Shown here: in pieces, positions 53,732 through 62,468 of the stretch
Position numbering within the stretch: position 1 is the first letter of the stretch
How the letters are laid out: each line of letters starts with the position of its first letter
Assembly: GCA_964615935.1 (NCBI GenBank)
Contig: CAZTTG010000015.1
Span: forward strand, 1-64,000
Source of the DNA: CAZTTG01 sp964615935
Lineage (GTDB): Bacteria; Planctomycetota; UBA1135; GCA-002686595
Length of the DNA: 64,000 bases
Reading direction: 5' to 3'
Notes under the pieces: generated by a model
The model's input: the letters and a program-made list of their open reading frames with translations, nothing else
Databases searched by the model: none
Told to the model about the DNA's origin: nothing
Made by a program: the position numbers and the translations under genes

Positions 53732-55321
53732 TCAGTCCTTCAAGATCGCGTCGGCCTCCTCCTTGTCGACGTCCATGACGTACGACAGCCCGCTCACGGC
53801 GGCCGCTTCGGGCGTCAGTGCCGCGAGATCGTCCCGGGTGATGTGCTCGAGACTGAACTTGCGGGCGCCGCACATGAGTTGGCGAAGCCCCTGAGCGAGG
53901 CGCTCGTAGTAGGTGTAGAGCCCGATGGCTCCGGTGGGCAGCGCCTCGAAGGCGTCGTTGCCCAGGGTCTTGCGCAACTCGTGAGCCGTGACGAAGATCT
54001 CGTCCTTGGTGCTTCCGAAGCGCTCGACATAGACCGGCACCTGGCTCTCATCGATGGTGCGGCCGAGCGTCTTGCCCACCATGGCCGCGGCAATGGGGGA
54101 GCGCGCCATCCCGACGAGCTTCACAAAGGGAGCGCCCATGGCGAGGCCCTTGTAGATCTGGTCCTCGAAGGTGAAGCCCCCCGCCACCGCCAGGGCGGGT
54201 ACGTGCTGCCCCTCGTCGGACAGGCGCTTGGTGTACTCGTAGAGCAGGGTGTGCAGCTCCACCGGCGGCATGCCCCATTCGTTCATCATCCTCCACGGGC
54301 TCATGCCGGTGCCCCCGCCGGCGCCGTCCACCGTCAGGAGATCGATACCGTACTTGGACGAGAACTTGACCGCTCGGGCGAGGTCGGATGGCCGGTAGGC
54401 GCCAGTCTTGAGGAACACGTACTTGGCGCCGGCCTTGCGCAGCTCAGCGACGCGCGCGGCGAAGGACTCCTCTTCCACCATGCCGACGCGAGAGTGCCGT
54501 TCGAACTCCTTGAAGGCGCCGCGCTGATAGGCTTCGATGACGTGCGGGTCGGTGGGATCGGGGAGCACCACGTAGCCGCGCCGGTACAGGAGCTGGGCCT
54601 TCTCCAGCTCCCGGATCTTGACCTCTCCGCCGATGTTCTTCGCGCCCTGGCCCCACTTGAGCTCGACCACCTCGACTCCCAGCTCGCTGATGGCATACTC
54701 CTGCACGCCCAGCCGGGTGTCCTCCACGTTGGCCTGGACGATGATGGCGCCGTAGCCATCCCGCTGGTGGTCCTGGTACAGCTTGATGCGACGCTTCAGG
54801 TCGACGGTTTCGAGGATACTGCCATTCTCGATCCGGGCCTCGGGGTCCATGCCGACGACGTTCTCCCCGATGGTAAGTCCCGTTCCCGAGATGGCCGAGC
54901 CGATGGCGAGGCCCTCCCAGTTGTTCTTGGCGATGTTGGTCGAGCCGATACCGGGGATGATCCAGGGCAGGCGGAACTTGAGACCCCCGTCGTGACCGAA
55001 GTGCACCTCCAGGTCGACGTTGGGGAAGATCGCCTTGTCCGAGTCCGCCTCGATCCCCTTCGCGCCCACGGCAGTTCCCATGATGTTGAAATGGGAGTAG
55101 TCCACCGGGTACACCTTCTCGGAGGCCGTCGTGATGACGCCGAAGGGTTGGGGATAGATGACCTCGTGTCCCCGGTAGGCGGATTTGCCGATCTCGCACA
55201 TCCCGATGCAGCCGTCCACGCAGGTGACGCACATGCCGGAGTTGGGAGTGACGGATCCCTCCGTCCTGTTCTTGGTCAGCGTCGCCGCCGATGAGTTGAC
55301 CCGGGATAGTGTCTGAGACAT
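53732..55321 (-). CDS. Stand-alone FMN-binding glutamate synthase domain protein
   Basis: A 529 aa GltB-type synthase domain. A Cys-rich N-terminal segment (about 28-45, CVTCVDGCIGMCEIG) precedes the TIM barrel. The barrel has DGAGGGTGMSPWR and LAVAGGFTFEDQIYKGLAMGA, which form the FMN and 2-oxoglutarate site, and the iron-sulphur cysteines follow. The glutaminase and gamma-helix domains of bacterial GltB are absent, as in archaeal-type stand-alone synthases, so ammonia must come from elsewhere. AAAGGAG precedes the ATG. It sits directly after the NuoE / NuoF-GltD / HoxU-like genes, which can supply electrons. Confidence 0.88.
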   Translation of the reverse strand: MSQTLSRVNSSAATLTKNRTEGSVTPNSGMCVTCVDGCIGMCEIGKSAYRGHEVIYPQPFGVITTASEKVYPVDYSHFNIMGTAVGAKGIEADSDKAIFPNVDLEVHFGHDGGLKFRLPWIIPGIGSTNIAKNNWEGLAIGSAISGTGLTIGENVVGMDPEARIENGSILETVDLKRRIKLYQDHQRDGYGAIIVQANVEDTRLGVQEYAISELGVEVVELKWGQGAKNIGGEVKIRELEKAQLLYRRGYVVLPDPTDPHVIEAYQRGAFKEFERHSRVGMVEEESFAARVAELRKAGAKYVFLKTGAYRPSDLARAVKFSSKYGIDLLTVDGAGGGTGMSPWRMMNEWGMPPVELHTLLYEYTKRLSDEGQHVPALAVAGGFTFEDQIYKGLAMGAPFVKLVGMARSPIAAAMVGKTLGRTIDESQVPVYVERFGSTKDEIFVTAHELRKTLGNDAFEALPTGAIGLYTYYERLAQGLRQLMCGARKFSLEHITRDDLAALTPEAAAVSGLSYVMDVDKEEADAILKD

Positions 55322-55343
55322 GTCGCTCGACTCCTTTGCTGTG

Positions 55344-56069
55344 TCAGCGGTCCACGCGTTTGTTCGTCTTGCAGTCTCCCGTGATCTCACAGGCGACGCA
55401 GGGATCCATGTAGCACATCATGTCCTCGAAGGTGTCCTTCTCCACGCACGGAGGGCCCAGGTTGGCGCACCCGCCGCAGATCGCCTTGTCGGGTTCGGTG
55501 TAGGTGCAGCGCAGCGTGCACGCGGGGCACACGTAGATGCAGCCTCCGCAGAGCCGACACTCCTCGGACTTGACGTCGAAGGGAGTTCCGATGCTGCGGC
55601 TCTCTCCCCTGCCGCGGAAGCCGATCGCCTTGGCGACCATCTGCTCCTCGCACATGCGCACGCAGAGCCCGCACAGGATGCACTCCTCGTGCTCCTGCCT
55701 GAAGCGCTGCTGACGCACTTCGTGCGCGGAGGCCAGGTCCTGGATCACCTTGGATTGCGGGCAGGAGGCCAGCAGTAGCTCCAGGATCATCTGGCGCGCC
55801 TTGAGCACCCGGGACGACGCGGTCCGGACTACCAGTCCGTCCTGCGCGGGGAAGGTGCACGAAGCAACGAGCTTGGCGTTGGGTTCCTCACCGATCTCCA
55901 CCACGCACAGCCGGCATGCGCCGTAGGAGGACAGCCCCTCCATGAAGCAGAGAGTCGGGATCGGGAATCCCAGGAAACGGGCGGCCTCGAGGAGGGTGGT
56001 TCCCCTCTCGACGGACACCTCCAGGCCGTTGATCCGGAGGGTCACCTCGCCGTGGGCATCCTTGCTCAT
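55344..56069 (-). CDS. HoxU/NuoG N-terminal-like iron-sulphur subunit
   Basis: A 241 aa electron-transfer subunit. The plant-type [2Fe-2S] domain (about 8-85) has LCFMEGLSSYGACRLCVVE. Two [4Fe-4S] ferredoxin clusters follow (CILCGLCVRMCEE and CRLCGGCIYVCPACTLRC). A Cys-rich tail (CGGCANLGPPC, CYMDPCVACEITGDC) could carry another cluster. It matches the diaphorase subunit HoxU or truncated NuoG and has no molybdopterin domain. The ATG overlaps the stop of the NuoF-GltD gene (ATGA), so it is part of the same complex. Confidence 0.88.
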   Translation of the reverse strand: MSKDAHGEVTLRINGLEVSVERGTTLLEAARFLGFPIPTLCFMEGLSSYGACRLCVVEIGEEPNAKLVASCTFPAQDGLVVRTASSRVLKARQMILELLLASCPQSKVIQDLASAHEVRQQRFRQEHEECILCGLCVRMCEEQMVAKAIGFRGRGESRSIGTPFDVKSEECRLCGGCIYVCPACTLRCTYTEPDKAICGGCANLGPPCVEKDTFEDMMCYMDPCVACEITGDCKTNKRVDR

Positions 56070-59000
56070 GATTTCGCACCCACTTCTGTCTGGGGAGTCG
56101 TGAACTCCAGATCGCATCGCAGGCATCGCTCGGCCTCGCGGGTGGCCTCTGAGGGCGAGAGCGAGACTTCGACCTCCGAGAAGTTGCGGCGGCGCCAATC
56201 CGCCGGGGCTCTCGGCGTCTCGGCGCGGCCGGCCTCATGAGCCCCGCCCGGTACCGACCGGGGTTCGACGTAGACGCTGGGGAGATCGGGTTTCTCCGGC
56301 CTGATCAAGGGCTCCTTTTTGAGGTAGCGCTCGATCATGAGCGCGGACCTCTTCCCGTCCATGATGGCGTCGACCACCGTGTTCGGACCTCGGACCACGT
56401 CGCCGGCCGCGAAGACTCCCGGGCGGTTGGTGAGCAGCGTGGTGCGATCCACCTGGATGGTGTTCCAACCGGTCACCTCGATGCTGCTGGAGCGGGCGGG
56501 CGAGATGGCATCGACACCCGAGTCCTCGCCGATGGCCACGATGAGCGTGTCGAGCTCGACCGTGTACTCAGAGCCAGGGATGGAAACGGGCCGGCGTCTC
56601 CCGCTGGAGTCGGCATCGCCGAGCTGGTTTCGAATGCACTCGAGTCCGCTCAGGTGGCCATCGCTCGCGAGAACGCGCGCCGGCGTCACGAGGGTCTGGA
56701 TCTCGATCCCTTCCTGATCCGCCGCTTCGATCTCCTCGGCGAAGGCCGGCATCTCGTTTCGCGTCCTGCGGTAGAGGATGGAGACGGTCTCCACGTCCTT
56801 GAGACGGAGGGCCATGCGAGCAGCGTCGATGGCGGAGTTCCCTCCCCCGATGACGCCCACCCGACCGCGCGCCAGGTTCTGGTTCCGCAGGTTGTAGGAC
56901 TTGAGGAACTCGATCGATGGGTAGACGCCCTCGATGTCCTCGTTCTCGAGCCGCAGCGGCTTGCTCTTGTGGGCGCCAATGGCGATGAGAACGGCGTGGT
57001 AGCCCTCCTCCAGCAGGTCGTCCACGTCGAAGTCGCATCCGAGCGCCTTCCCGCACTCCACCCTCAGGTTGTCGTTCAGGAGCGCCTCGATCTCCTTGTC
57101 GATGACGGCCCGCGGCAGGCGATAGGAGGGTATGGCGCAGGACAGCATGCCGCCCAGCTTCGACTCGGCCTCGAAGACGGATACCCGAACACCCTTCAGG
57201 GAGAGGTAGTGGGCCGCCGTCAGCCCGGCCGGACCCGAGCCGACGATGGCCACGCTCGGCGGCGAGCCGTCGGACCAGGGCTCGCAGGCGGGCGAGTAGG
57301 CCGACGGATCGGCGCGATCGGTCACGAAGCGCTTGAGGGCTCGGATCGCCACCGGGGAGCCCCCGGTCGCCCCGGCACGGCATTTCTCTTCGCAGGGGTG
57401 GTGGCAGACCCTGGCGCACACGGAGGGGAAGGGGTTCGCCTCCCGTATGGCCGAGTAGGCCTGCTCGTACTCGCCCCGGCCGATGTGGGCCACGTAGCGC
57501 CAGGCCTCGGTACCCAGGGGACAGGCCGCCTGGCAGGGGGCCCCCACCAGCCCCTTGCACACGTAGGCGTCGCAGCGCTTGGCCACGATGTGCCGCTCGT
57601 ACTCGTCCCGGAAGTAGCGCAATGTGCTGAGCACCGGGTTGGGCGCGGACTGTCCCAGGCCGCACTGGGAGGTGTCCCGTACCACGCCCGCCAGCTCCTC
57701 CAGCAGGTCCAGGTCGGCCAGGGTGGCCCGGCCCATCGAGACGTCCTCCAGGATCTCGTACATGCGCTGGGTGCCCTTGCGGCAGGTGAAGCACTTGCCG
57801 CAGGACTCGTCCTTCAGGAAGCGCATGAAGTACTTGGCCACGTCCACCATGCACGTATCGCCGTCCATGACGATCATGCCGCCGGAGCCCATGATGGAGC
57901 CGGCCTTGACGAGGCTGTCGTAGTCGATCGGCAGGTCGAACATCCGCGCCGGGATGCAGCCACCCGAGGGCCCGCCGGTCTGTACTGCCTTGATCCTGGT
58001 CTTTCCCGCCGCGCCGCCCCCGATGTCGTAGACGACCTCGGAGATCTTGATCCCCAGCGGCACCTCCACCAGACCCGTGTTCTTGATCTTGCCCACCAGC
58101 GAGAAGATCTTCGTGCCGGTGTTGCCCTCGACGCCCACCCGGGCGTAGGCGTCGCCGCCGCCGTCCAGGATCACCGGGACGTTGGCCAGGGTCTCGACGT
58201 TGTTGATGCAGGTCGGCTTGCCGTTGATGCCCCTCTCGATGGGGAAGGGCGGGCGCTGCCGGGGCTCGCCCATCCGGCCCTCGATGGATTTGATGAGGGC
58301 CGTCTCCTCGCCGCAGACGAAGGCGCCGGCGCCGCGCACGATCTCGATGTCGAAGTCGATGCCCGTACCCAGGATGTCCCCGCCCAGGAGCCCAAGATCG
58401 CGCGCCTGGCGCAGGGCGATGATGGTGTGCTTGATCGCCAGCGGGTACTCGCTGCGAACGTAGACGTATCCCCGGGTCGCGCCGATCGCGATCCCGGCGA
58501 TGAGCATGCCCTCGATGATCGCGTGGGGATTCCCCTCCAGCAGGCTGCGGTCCATGTAGGCGCCGGGATCGCCCTCGTCGGCGTTGCAGACGATGTATTT
58601 CTGGCCGCTCCCGTTGCCGGTGGCCCTGGCCAGCTCCCACTTGGTGCCGGTGGAGAAGCCCGCCCCGCCGCGGCCTCTCAGGCCCGACCGCTTGACCTCG
58701 TCGATGATCCACTCGGGCTCCCTGCTGCGGATGGCCTTCTCCGCGGCCGCATAGCCCCCCTGCTCGATGTAGTTGAAGATCCGGATCGGGTCGAGCTTCT
58801 GGTTGTTACCCAGGATCAGCCGATTCTGCTTCTTGAAGAAGGGGATCTCGTTCTGGTCGTGATAGGCCGTGCCGTCCAGGGATTCGCGGTAGATGAGGCT
58901 CTCGTCGATGAACCCGCCCACCGCGGCATCGATGACCTTGGGGATGTCCTCCATCCGGAGCTTGGGGTAGAGGTGACGCCCGGGCTCCACGACCACGAAG

Positions 59001-59233
59001 GGATCCATCTCGCAGAATCCCTGACAACCCGTCACCCGCAGGGCGACCTTCGCCTGGATCCCCCGATCCAGGATGTACTTCTTGATGACCCTGACGATGT
59101 CATTGGATCCGCTGGCCTGGCCGCCTGTGCCGGCGCAAACCACCAGGGTCGGTTTCTCGTACTGGAGTCCCTTCTCGCTCAAGATCCTCCGACGGAACTC
59201 GCTGAACTCCTCGATGCTTGAGATCCTTCTCAT
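56066..59233 (-). CDS. NuoF/HydB-type diaphorase fused to GltD-type NAD(P)H oxidoreductase
   Basis: A 1055 aa fusion. Residues 1 to about 115 are a thioredoxin-like [2Fe-2S] domain (LVVCAGTGG, VTGCQGFCEM). About 130-545 is NuoF, with GLRGRGGAGFSTGTKW for NADH, NADEGDPGAY and GAGAFVCGEETALI for FMN, and a [4Fe-4S] site (ESCGKCFTCRKGT). About 550-1000 is GltD/NfnB-like: an N-terminal cysteine cluster (CQAACPLG, CARVCHHPCEEKCR), then FAD (VGSGPAGLTAA) and NAD(P) (VIGGGNSAIDAA) motifs, then FAAGDVVRG. The protein could shuttle electrons between NADH, NADPH and ferredoxin, as electron-bifurcating Hyd and Nfn/Stn enzymes do. That is inference. Confidence 0.88.
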   Translation of the reverse strand: MRRISSIEEFSEFRRRILSEKGLQYEKPTLVVCAGTGGQASGSNDIVRVIKKYILDRGIQAKVALRVTGCQGFCEMDPFVVVEPGRHLYPKLRMEDIPKVIDAAVGGFIDESLIYRESLDGTAYHDQNEIPFFKKQNRLILGNNQKLDPIRIFNYIEQGGYAAAEKAIRSREPEWIIDEVKRSGLRGRGGAGFSTGTKWELARATGNGSGQKYIVCNADEGDPGAYMDRSLLEGNPHAIIEGMLIAGIAIGATRGYVYVRSEYPLAIKHTIIALRQARDLGLLGGDILGTGIDFDIEIVRGAGAFVCGEETALIKSIEGRMGEPRQRPPFPIERGINGKPTCINNVETLANVPVILDGGGDAYARVGVEGNTGTKIFSLVGKIKNTGLVEVPLGIKISEVVYDIGGGAAGKTRIKAVQTGGPSGGCIPARMFDLPIDYDSLVKAGSIMGSGGMIVMDGDTCMVDVAKYFMRFLKDESCGKCFTCRKGTQRMYEILEDVSMGRATLADLDLLEELAGVVRDTSQCGLGQSAPNPVLSTLRYFRDEYERHIVAKRCDAYVCKGLVGAPCQAACPLGTEAWRYVAHIGRGEYEQAYSAIREANPFPSVCARVCHHPCEEKCRAGATGGSPVAIRALKRFVTDRADPSAYSPACEPWSDGSPPSVAIVGSGPAGLTAAHYLSLKGVRVSVFEAESKLGGMLSCAIPSYRLPRAVIDKEIEALLNDNLRVECGKALGCDFDVDDLLEEGYHAVLIAIGAHKSKPLRLENEDIEGVYPSIEFLKSYNLRNQNLARGRVGVIGGGNSAIDAARMALRLKDVETVSILYRRTRNEMPAFAEEIEAADQEGIEIQTLVTPARVLASDGHLSGLECIRNQLGDADSSGRRRPVSIPGSEYTVELDTLIVAIGEDSGVDAISPARSSSIEVTGWNTIQVDRTTLLTNRPGVFAAGDVVRGPNTVVDAIMDGKRSALMIERYLKKEPLIRPEKPDLPSVYVEPRSVPGGAHEAGRAETPRAPADWRRRNFSEVEVSLSPSEATREAERCLRCDLEFTTPQTEVGAKS

Positions 59234-59270
59234 GGGGGCATATCTCCACTTGGACGACGTTTCTCGGAGA

Positions 59271-60122
59271 TCAGTCGATGGCGCCGCTGCCCAGATCCAA
59301 CATGTGACCTCGGCAGCCGCGGCGGGAGCAGATCTGAACGACGCCTCCTCCCCGGACGATCATCGGCACCATGGAAGCCCCGCAGTCGCTGCAGCTGCCG
59401 CCGCCGATCAGTTCCGCGTGGCAGTGAGGACAGAACACATGAACGATGATGTCGTCGGGTATCTCGTACTCGGAGGTGACCTTGTAGCTTCCGTAGAGGC
59501 AGGAGAGAGCCAGCCAGCCGTGCCTGTCGCCGAAGGAGACCGTGACGCGGATGGAGGGGTGGCCATCGAGGATGTGCCGGGGATCCATGAGGCTGTGGTT
59601 GCAGCGGGCGCAGCCGACCTCCACGGGAAAGACGCGCTGATCCGTCTCGAGCTGCACGCTGTCCAGGCCCTCGCGGGTCTTGGCGATGATCTCCTTGACC
59701 GCGGAGGGCTGCACCTTGGAAAAGTAGTGTCCGTCCACGACCACCACGGGGCCGAGAGCGCAGGCTCCCAGGCAGTTGACGGCCTCGAGGGTGAACTCCC
59801 GGTCGTCGGTCGTCTGCCCGGCTGCGATGCCCAGATACTGCTCGAACTCCTGCGCGATCCGCGGCCCCCCTTGGACGTGGCAGGCGGTCCCCTGGCACAC
59901 GGACACGAGGTGCCGACCTCGGGGCTCGAGGCTGAAGGTCCGGTAGAAGGTGGCCACGCCGTACACGTCGATCAGGGACTTCCCGGTCTTCAGGGCGATC
60001 TCCCGGAGGGCCTCCTCGGGCAGGTAGCCGTAGGTCGCCTGCACCCTCTCCAGGAGGGCGATCATCCCGTCATGACTGCCGTCTTCGATCTCGAGCAGGG
60101 TCTCGACGTGGTCCACTTTCAT
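59271..60122 (-). CDS. NuoE-like [2Fe-2S] subunit with C-terminal zinc-ribbon-like extension
   Basis: A 283 aa protein. Residues 1 to about 155 are a NuoE/HoxE thioredoxin-like [2Fe-2S] subunit (VQATYGYLPEEALREIA, SVCQGTACHVQGG, NCLGACALGPVV). The remaining 120 or so residues add cysteine pairs (CARCNHSL, CPHCHAEL, CSDCGAS, CSRRGCRGH) that look like metal-binding ribbons and are unusual for NuoE (about 160 aa). It is the partner of the NuoF-GltD protein encoded 37 nt downstream. The ATG at 60122 gives the right NuoE N-terminus. Confidence 0.87.
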   Translation of the reverse strand: MKVDHVETLLEIEDGSHDGMIALLERVQATYGYLPEEALREIALKTGKSLIDVYGVATFYRTFSLEPRGRHLVSVCQGTACHVQGGPRIAQEFEQYLGIAAGQTTDDREFTLEAVNCLGACALGPVVVVDGHYFSKVQPSAVKEIIAKTREGLDSVQLETDQRVFPVEVGCARCNHSLMDPRHILDGHPSIRVTVSFGDRHGWLALSCLYGSYKVTSEYEIPDDIIVHVFCPHCHAELIGGGSCSDCGASMVPMIVRGGGVVQICSRRGCRGHMLDLGSGAID

Positions 60123-60170
60123 GTTGCTGCCCTTCCATTGCTCTGAGCGTGGGATGACCGCCGGCACGGA

Positions 60171-60269
60171 CTAGCGCTGCTGGACGTACTCCTCGCAGCG
60201 CCACACGCCGCCCTCCGGCCGAGGGGCGAGGCAGGTGTCCCTCTGGGCGCAATCGACGCACAGGCCCAC
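60171..60269 (-). CDS. Small Cys-rich protein upstream of the NuoE-like gene
   Basis: At least 32 aa. The C-terminal part LCVDCAQRDTC with PEGGVWRCEEY has the look of a short conserved metal-binding protein often seen near NADH-dependent oxidoreductase genes, an impression from memory. The minimal start is GTG at 60269. A longer form reaching ATG 60425 is possible but its extra residues are arginine- and proline-rich. The stop is 48 nt before the NuoE start, so it would be the first gene of the minus-strand operon. Confidence 0.5.
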   Translation of the reverse strand: MGLCVDCAQRDTCLAPRPEGGVWRCEEYVQQR

Positions 60270-60834
60270 GACGGCCTGCTCGTCCGACCGCGGCCGTGAA
60301 GCCCCCGGCGCACCTCCCGAAGCCCGATTGGCCCGGTCTCGAGGGCCCTCCCGCGGAGTCCCAGCCCCCCTTCTGCGAGCCCGCTCGTTCCGGTCACCAC
60401 GGTTCTCGGAGGAGGGCCTGGGCATTCGACGACCTTCACGATGGCGGGGACTCGCTGTCTCTCGGGGGAGTGCGCTGGGGGTGCGACGGAAGGGGAGGCG
60501 CCGCACGCCCGACCCGCAATGGCGCAGGTCCGGCGCGTGCAGGCAGGGGCGGCGGTCACCCGGGGGAAGCCGAGCAACAAGCGTTCCCCGCCTGGTTCCG
60601 CATCGGTCGTCCGCGATGGCGCTGGACCGCAGCGCTCCCGCCAGGCGAGCTAAACCACTGCCAGCCGGGGAGATGCGGGTCGTCCAGCCGGATCTCCCAC
60701 CCCCTTCACGAGCCGCCGGGTTCGGAATGAGAGGCGGTCCGTGCCGGGGAGTTTCGCCCCACCGGGGAGTTTCGTGCCAGCCGGAGCCTCAGGGGCTCGG
60801 GGCGGCCTCAGCCGCGTAGGCGGAGTAGCTCGGC
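60270..60834. other. 565-nt intergenic region
   Basis: No convincing gene. Frames through it are low-complexity and antisense-like. It must contain the promoter of the minus-strand redox/glutamate operon, but I see no good sigma-70 or sigma-54 match. A short direct repeat of GGGGAGTTTCG lies at about 60745-60774. Confidence 0.55.
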
Positions 60835-61698
60835 TCAGAGCAGCTCGCGGACGGCGCCCTCGGGGTCGTCCAGGTCGAAGCGGACTAGGGCCAGCTCGGG
60901 CCCGTCGTGCGCCGCGCCGAAGAGCTGAGTGCGTCCGATCCGATCCCTCCAGGAACCCGTCAGGCGCGCGGACTCGTGCACGTGGCCGTGCAGGGTGACG
61001 AGCGGCTGCCGGGCCCGGATGAAACGCTTCACGGCGATGCTCCCCACGTTCACGTCCAGCGGCGCGTGGTCCACCTTCATGCCGTCCAGGGCGGCGCGGT
61101 CGAGCTTGCCCTGGTAGGGCGGCGTGTGGAACAGGAACACGGCGCGCTCCATGGGGGCCTCTCCGGCCAGGGCCTTCAGGTCCTTCTGGATGGTGGAGTG
61201 CACCAGCACGTGGCGCTCCACCGGGACCGAGCGCCAGCCCTCCTCCGGAGGAACGCAGCCGGGATCGACGAAGCGGGAGACGTCGTAGCGCTCCCAGTCC
61301 TTGAGCTGGAAGGGGGTGGGCGGGACGAAGGAGTAGCCGTAGACCGCGTGCTGGCCGAGGGCGACGCAGCGCCCGTGGACGTAGGTCCAGAGCCCCCGCG
61401 AGGCCAGCTCGAGGATCGCCTCCTCCTCGCTGCGAGGGTCGTCGTTGCCCAGGATGACGAACACCTCGGGGTAGCCCGCCCCCATCCGGTCGCGCAGCCG
61501 CCCGAAGCCCTCCGCCAGGAAGCCGCGCAGGAAGTCGCCGCAGTCCGCCGCCCCGTGTCCGGCCACCGGCACCGCCAGGGGGAGCAGGTCCCCGCCCAGG
61601 AAGACGGCGGCCGGCCGCGCGTCGAGGATGGCGTCGTAGAGCTTCTCGTAGCGGTCCACCCGGCCGTGGAGATCGGAAGCGAACAGGCAGGTGCTCAT
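60835..61698 (-). CDS. Metallophosphoesterase
   Basis: A 287 aa calcineurin-like phosphoesterase. The motifs are in family order: FASDLHGR (DxH), GGDLLP (GD), LGNDD (GNxD), and HGHVHES (GHxH). Two metal ions are expected. Spacing resembles the YfcE/Icc-like single-domain group, but the substrate (phosphodiester, nucleotide or UDP-sugar) is not indicated. Monocistronic, divergent from the sigma-factor gene. Confidence 0.88.
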   Translation of the reverse strand: MSTCLFASDLHGRVDRYEKLYDAILDARPAAVFLGGDLLPLAVPVAGHGAADCGDFLRGFLAEGFGRLRDRMGAGYPEVFVILGNDDPRSEEEAILELASRGLWTYVHGRCVALGQHAVYGYSFVPPTPFQLKDWERYDVSRFVDPGCVPPEEGWRSVPVERHVLVHSTIQKDLKALAGEAPMERAVFLFHTPPYQGKLDRAALDGMKVDHAPLDVNVGSIAVKRFIRARQPLVTLHGHVHESARLTGSWRDRIGRTQLFGAAHDGPELALVRFDLDDPEGAVRELL

Positions 61699-61838
61699 GG
61701 GGGCCGCAGCGACGCGGGGGCGGCGGGGCGGATCTTAGTCCGCGGAGGCTGCCGGGCAAGCGGGCCTCGCGGTTTGCCGCCATCCCTGGCCGGGAGTAGG
61801 ATGCTACGGCGAGGCATCCAGCGCCGGAACCCGATTCC

Positions 61839-62468
61839 ATGGCGAGCCCCTCCGAGGTTTTCACGACGCTTCTCGAGGCTGCGGTCGGCGGCGACGCGGC
61901 GGCTCAGAAGAGGATGTTCTCGATCCTCTACGGCGAGCTGCACCGCCTGGCGCACGCGGCCATGCGCGAGGAGCGCCCGGGCCACGTGCTCCAGACCACG
62001 GCCCTCGTCCACGAGGCCTACGTGCGCCTGGTCGAGGACGAGGCGCGGCGCTGGGAGAACCAGACCCACTTCTTCAGGATCGCGGCCGGCGCCATGCGCC
62101 GCATCCTCGTGGACGAGGCGCGCCGCAACCGGACGGAGAGGCGCGGCGGCGGCCGGATCCCGGTCTCGCTGGAGGGGGGCGTCGGAGCGGAGGTGGGGGC
62201 GGAGGTCGCCGGGGACGGCCCGGCGGACATCGACGCGCTGGAGGGAGCCCTGCAGAGGCTCGCCGCCGTCGGCGGCCACGAGCGCAAGTGCACCATCGTG
62301 GAGCTGCGCTTCTTCGCGGGGCTGCCGCTCGAGCAGATCGCCCGGGTCCTCGGGATCTCGACCGCCACCGTGAAGCGCGACTGGAGGTTCGCCAAGGCCT
62401 GGCTGCGCGAGGAGCTCGATCGCGAGTACGGAGGGGAGGATGCAGGGGGACCGGCTGGAGCGGGTTGA
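61839..62468 (+). CDS. ECF-type RNA polymerase sigma factor (planctomycete ECF/TIGR02999-like)
   Basis: A 209 aa extracytoplasmic-function sigma factor. Region 2 includes LHRLAHAAMREERPGH with QTTALVHEAYVRL, a signature of the group found with Ser/Thr kinases in Planctomycetota. Region 4 (about 140-200) has the helix-turn-helix LPLEQIARVLGISTATVKRDW. No anti-sigma factor is adjacent. The downstream kinase gene overlaps it by 29 nt, so the kinase probably controls it. Confidence 0.93.
   Translation: MASPSEVFTTLLEAAVGGDAAAQKRMFSILYGELHRLAHAAMREERPGHVLQTTALVHEAYVRLVEDEARRWENQTHFFRIAAGAMRRILVDEARRNRTERRGGGRIPVSLEGGVGAEVGAEVAGDGPADIDALEGALQRLAAVGGHERKCTIVELRFFAGLPLEQIARVLGISTATVKRDWRFAKAWLREELDREYGGEDAGGPAGAG

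Noticed and set aside
56237..59221. A 994-codon open frame on the plus strand
   Set aside because: It is antisense to the NuoF-GltD fusion, whose motifs are unambiguous. Long antisense frames are expected at this GC content.
60296..60730. A 144-codon plus-strand frame in the gap
   Set aside because: Low-complexity translation with no motif, weak start context and no conserved look.
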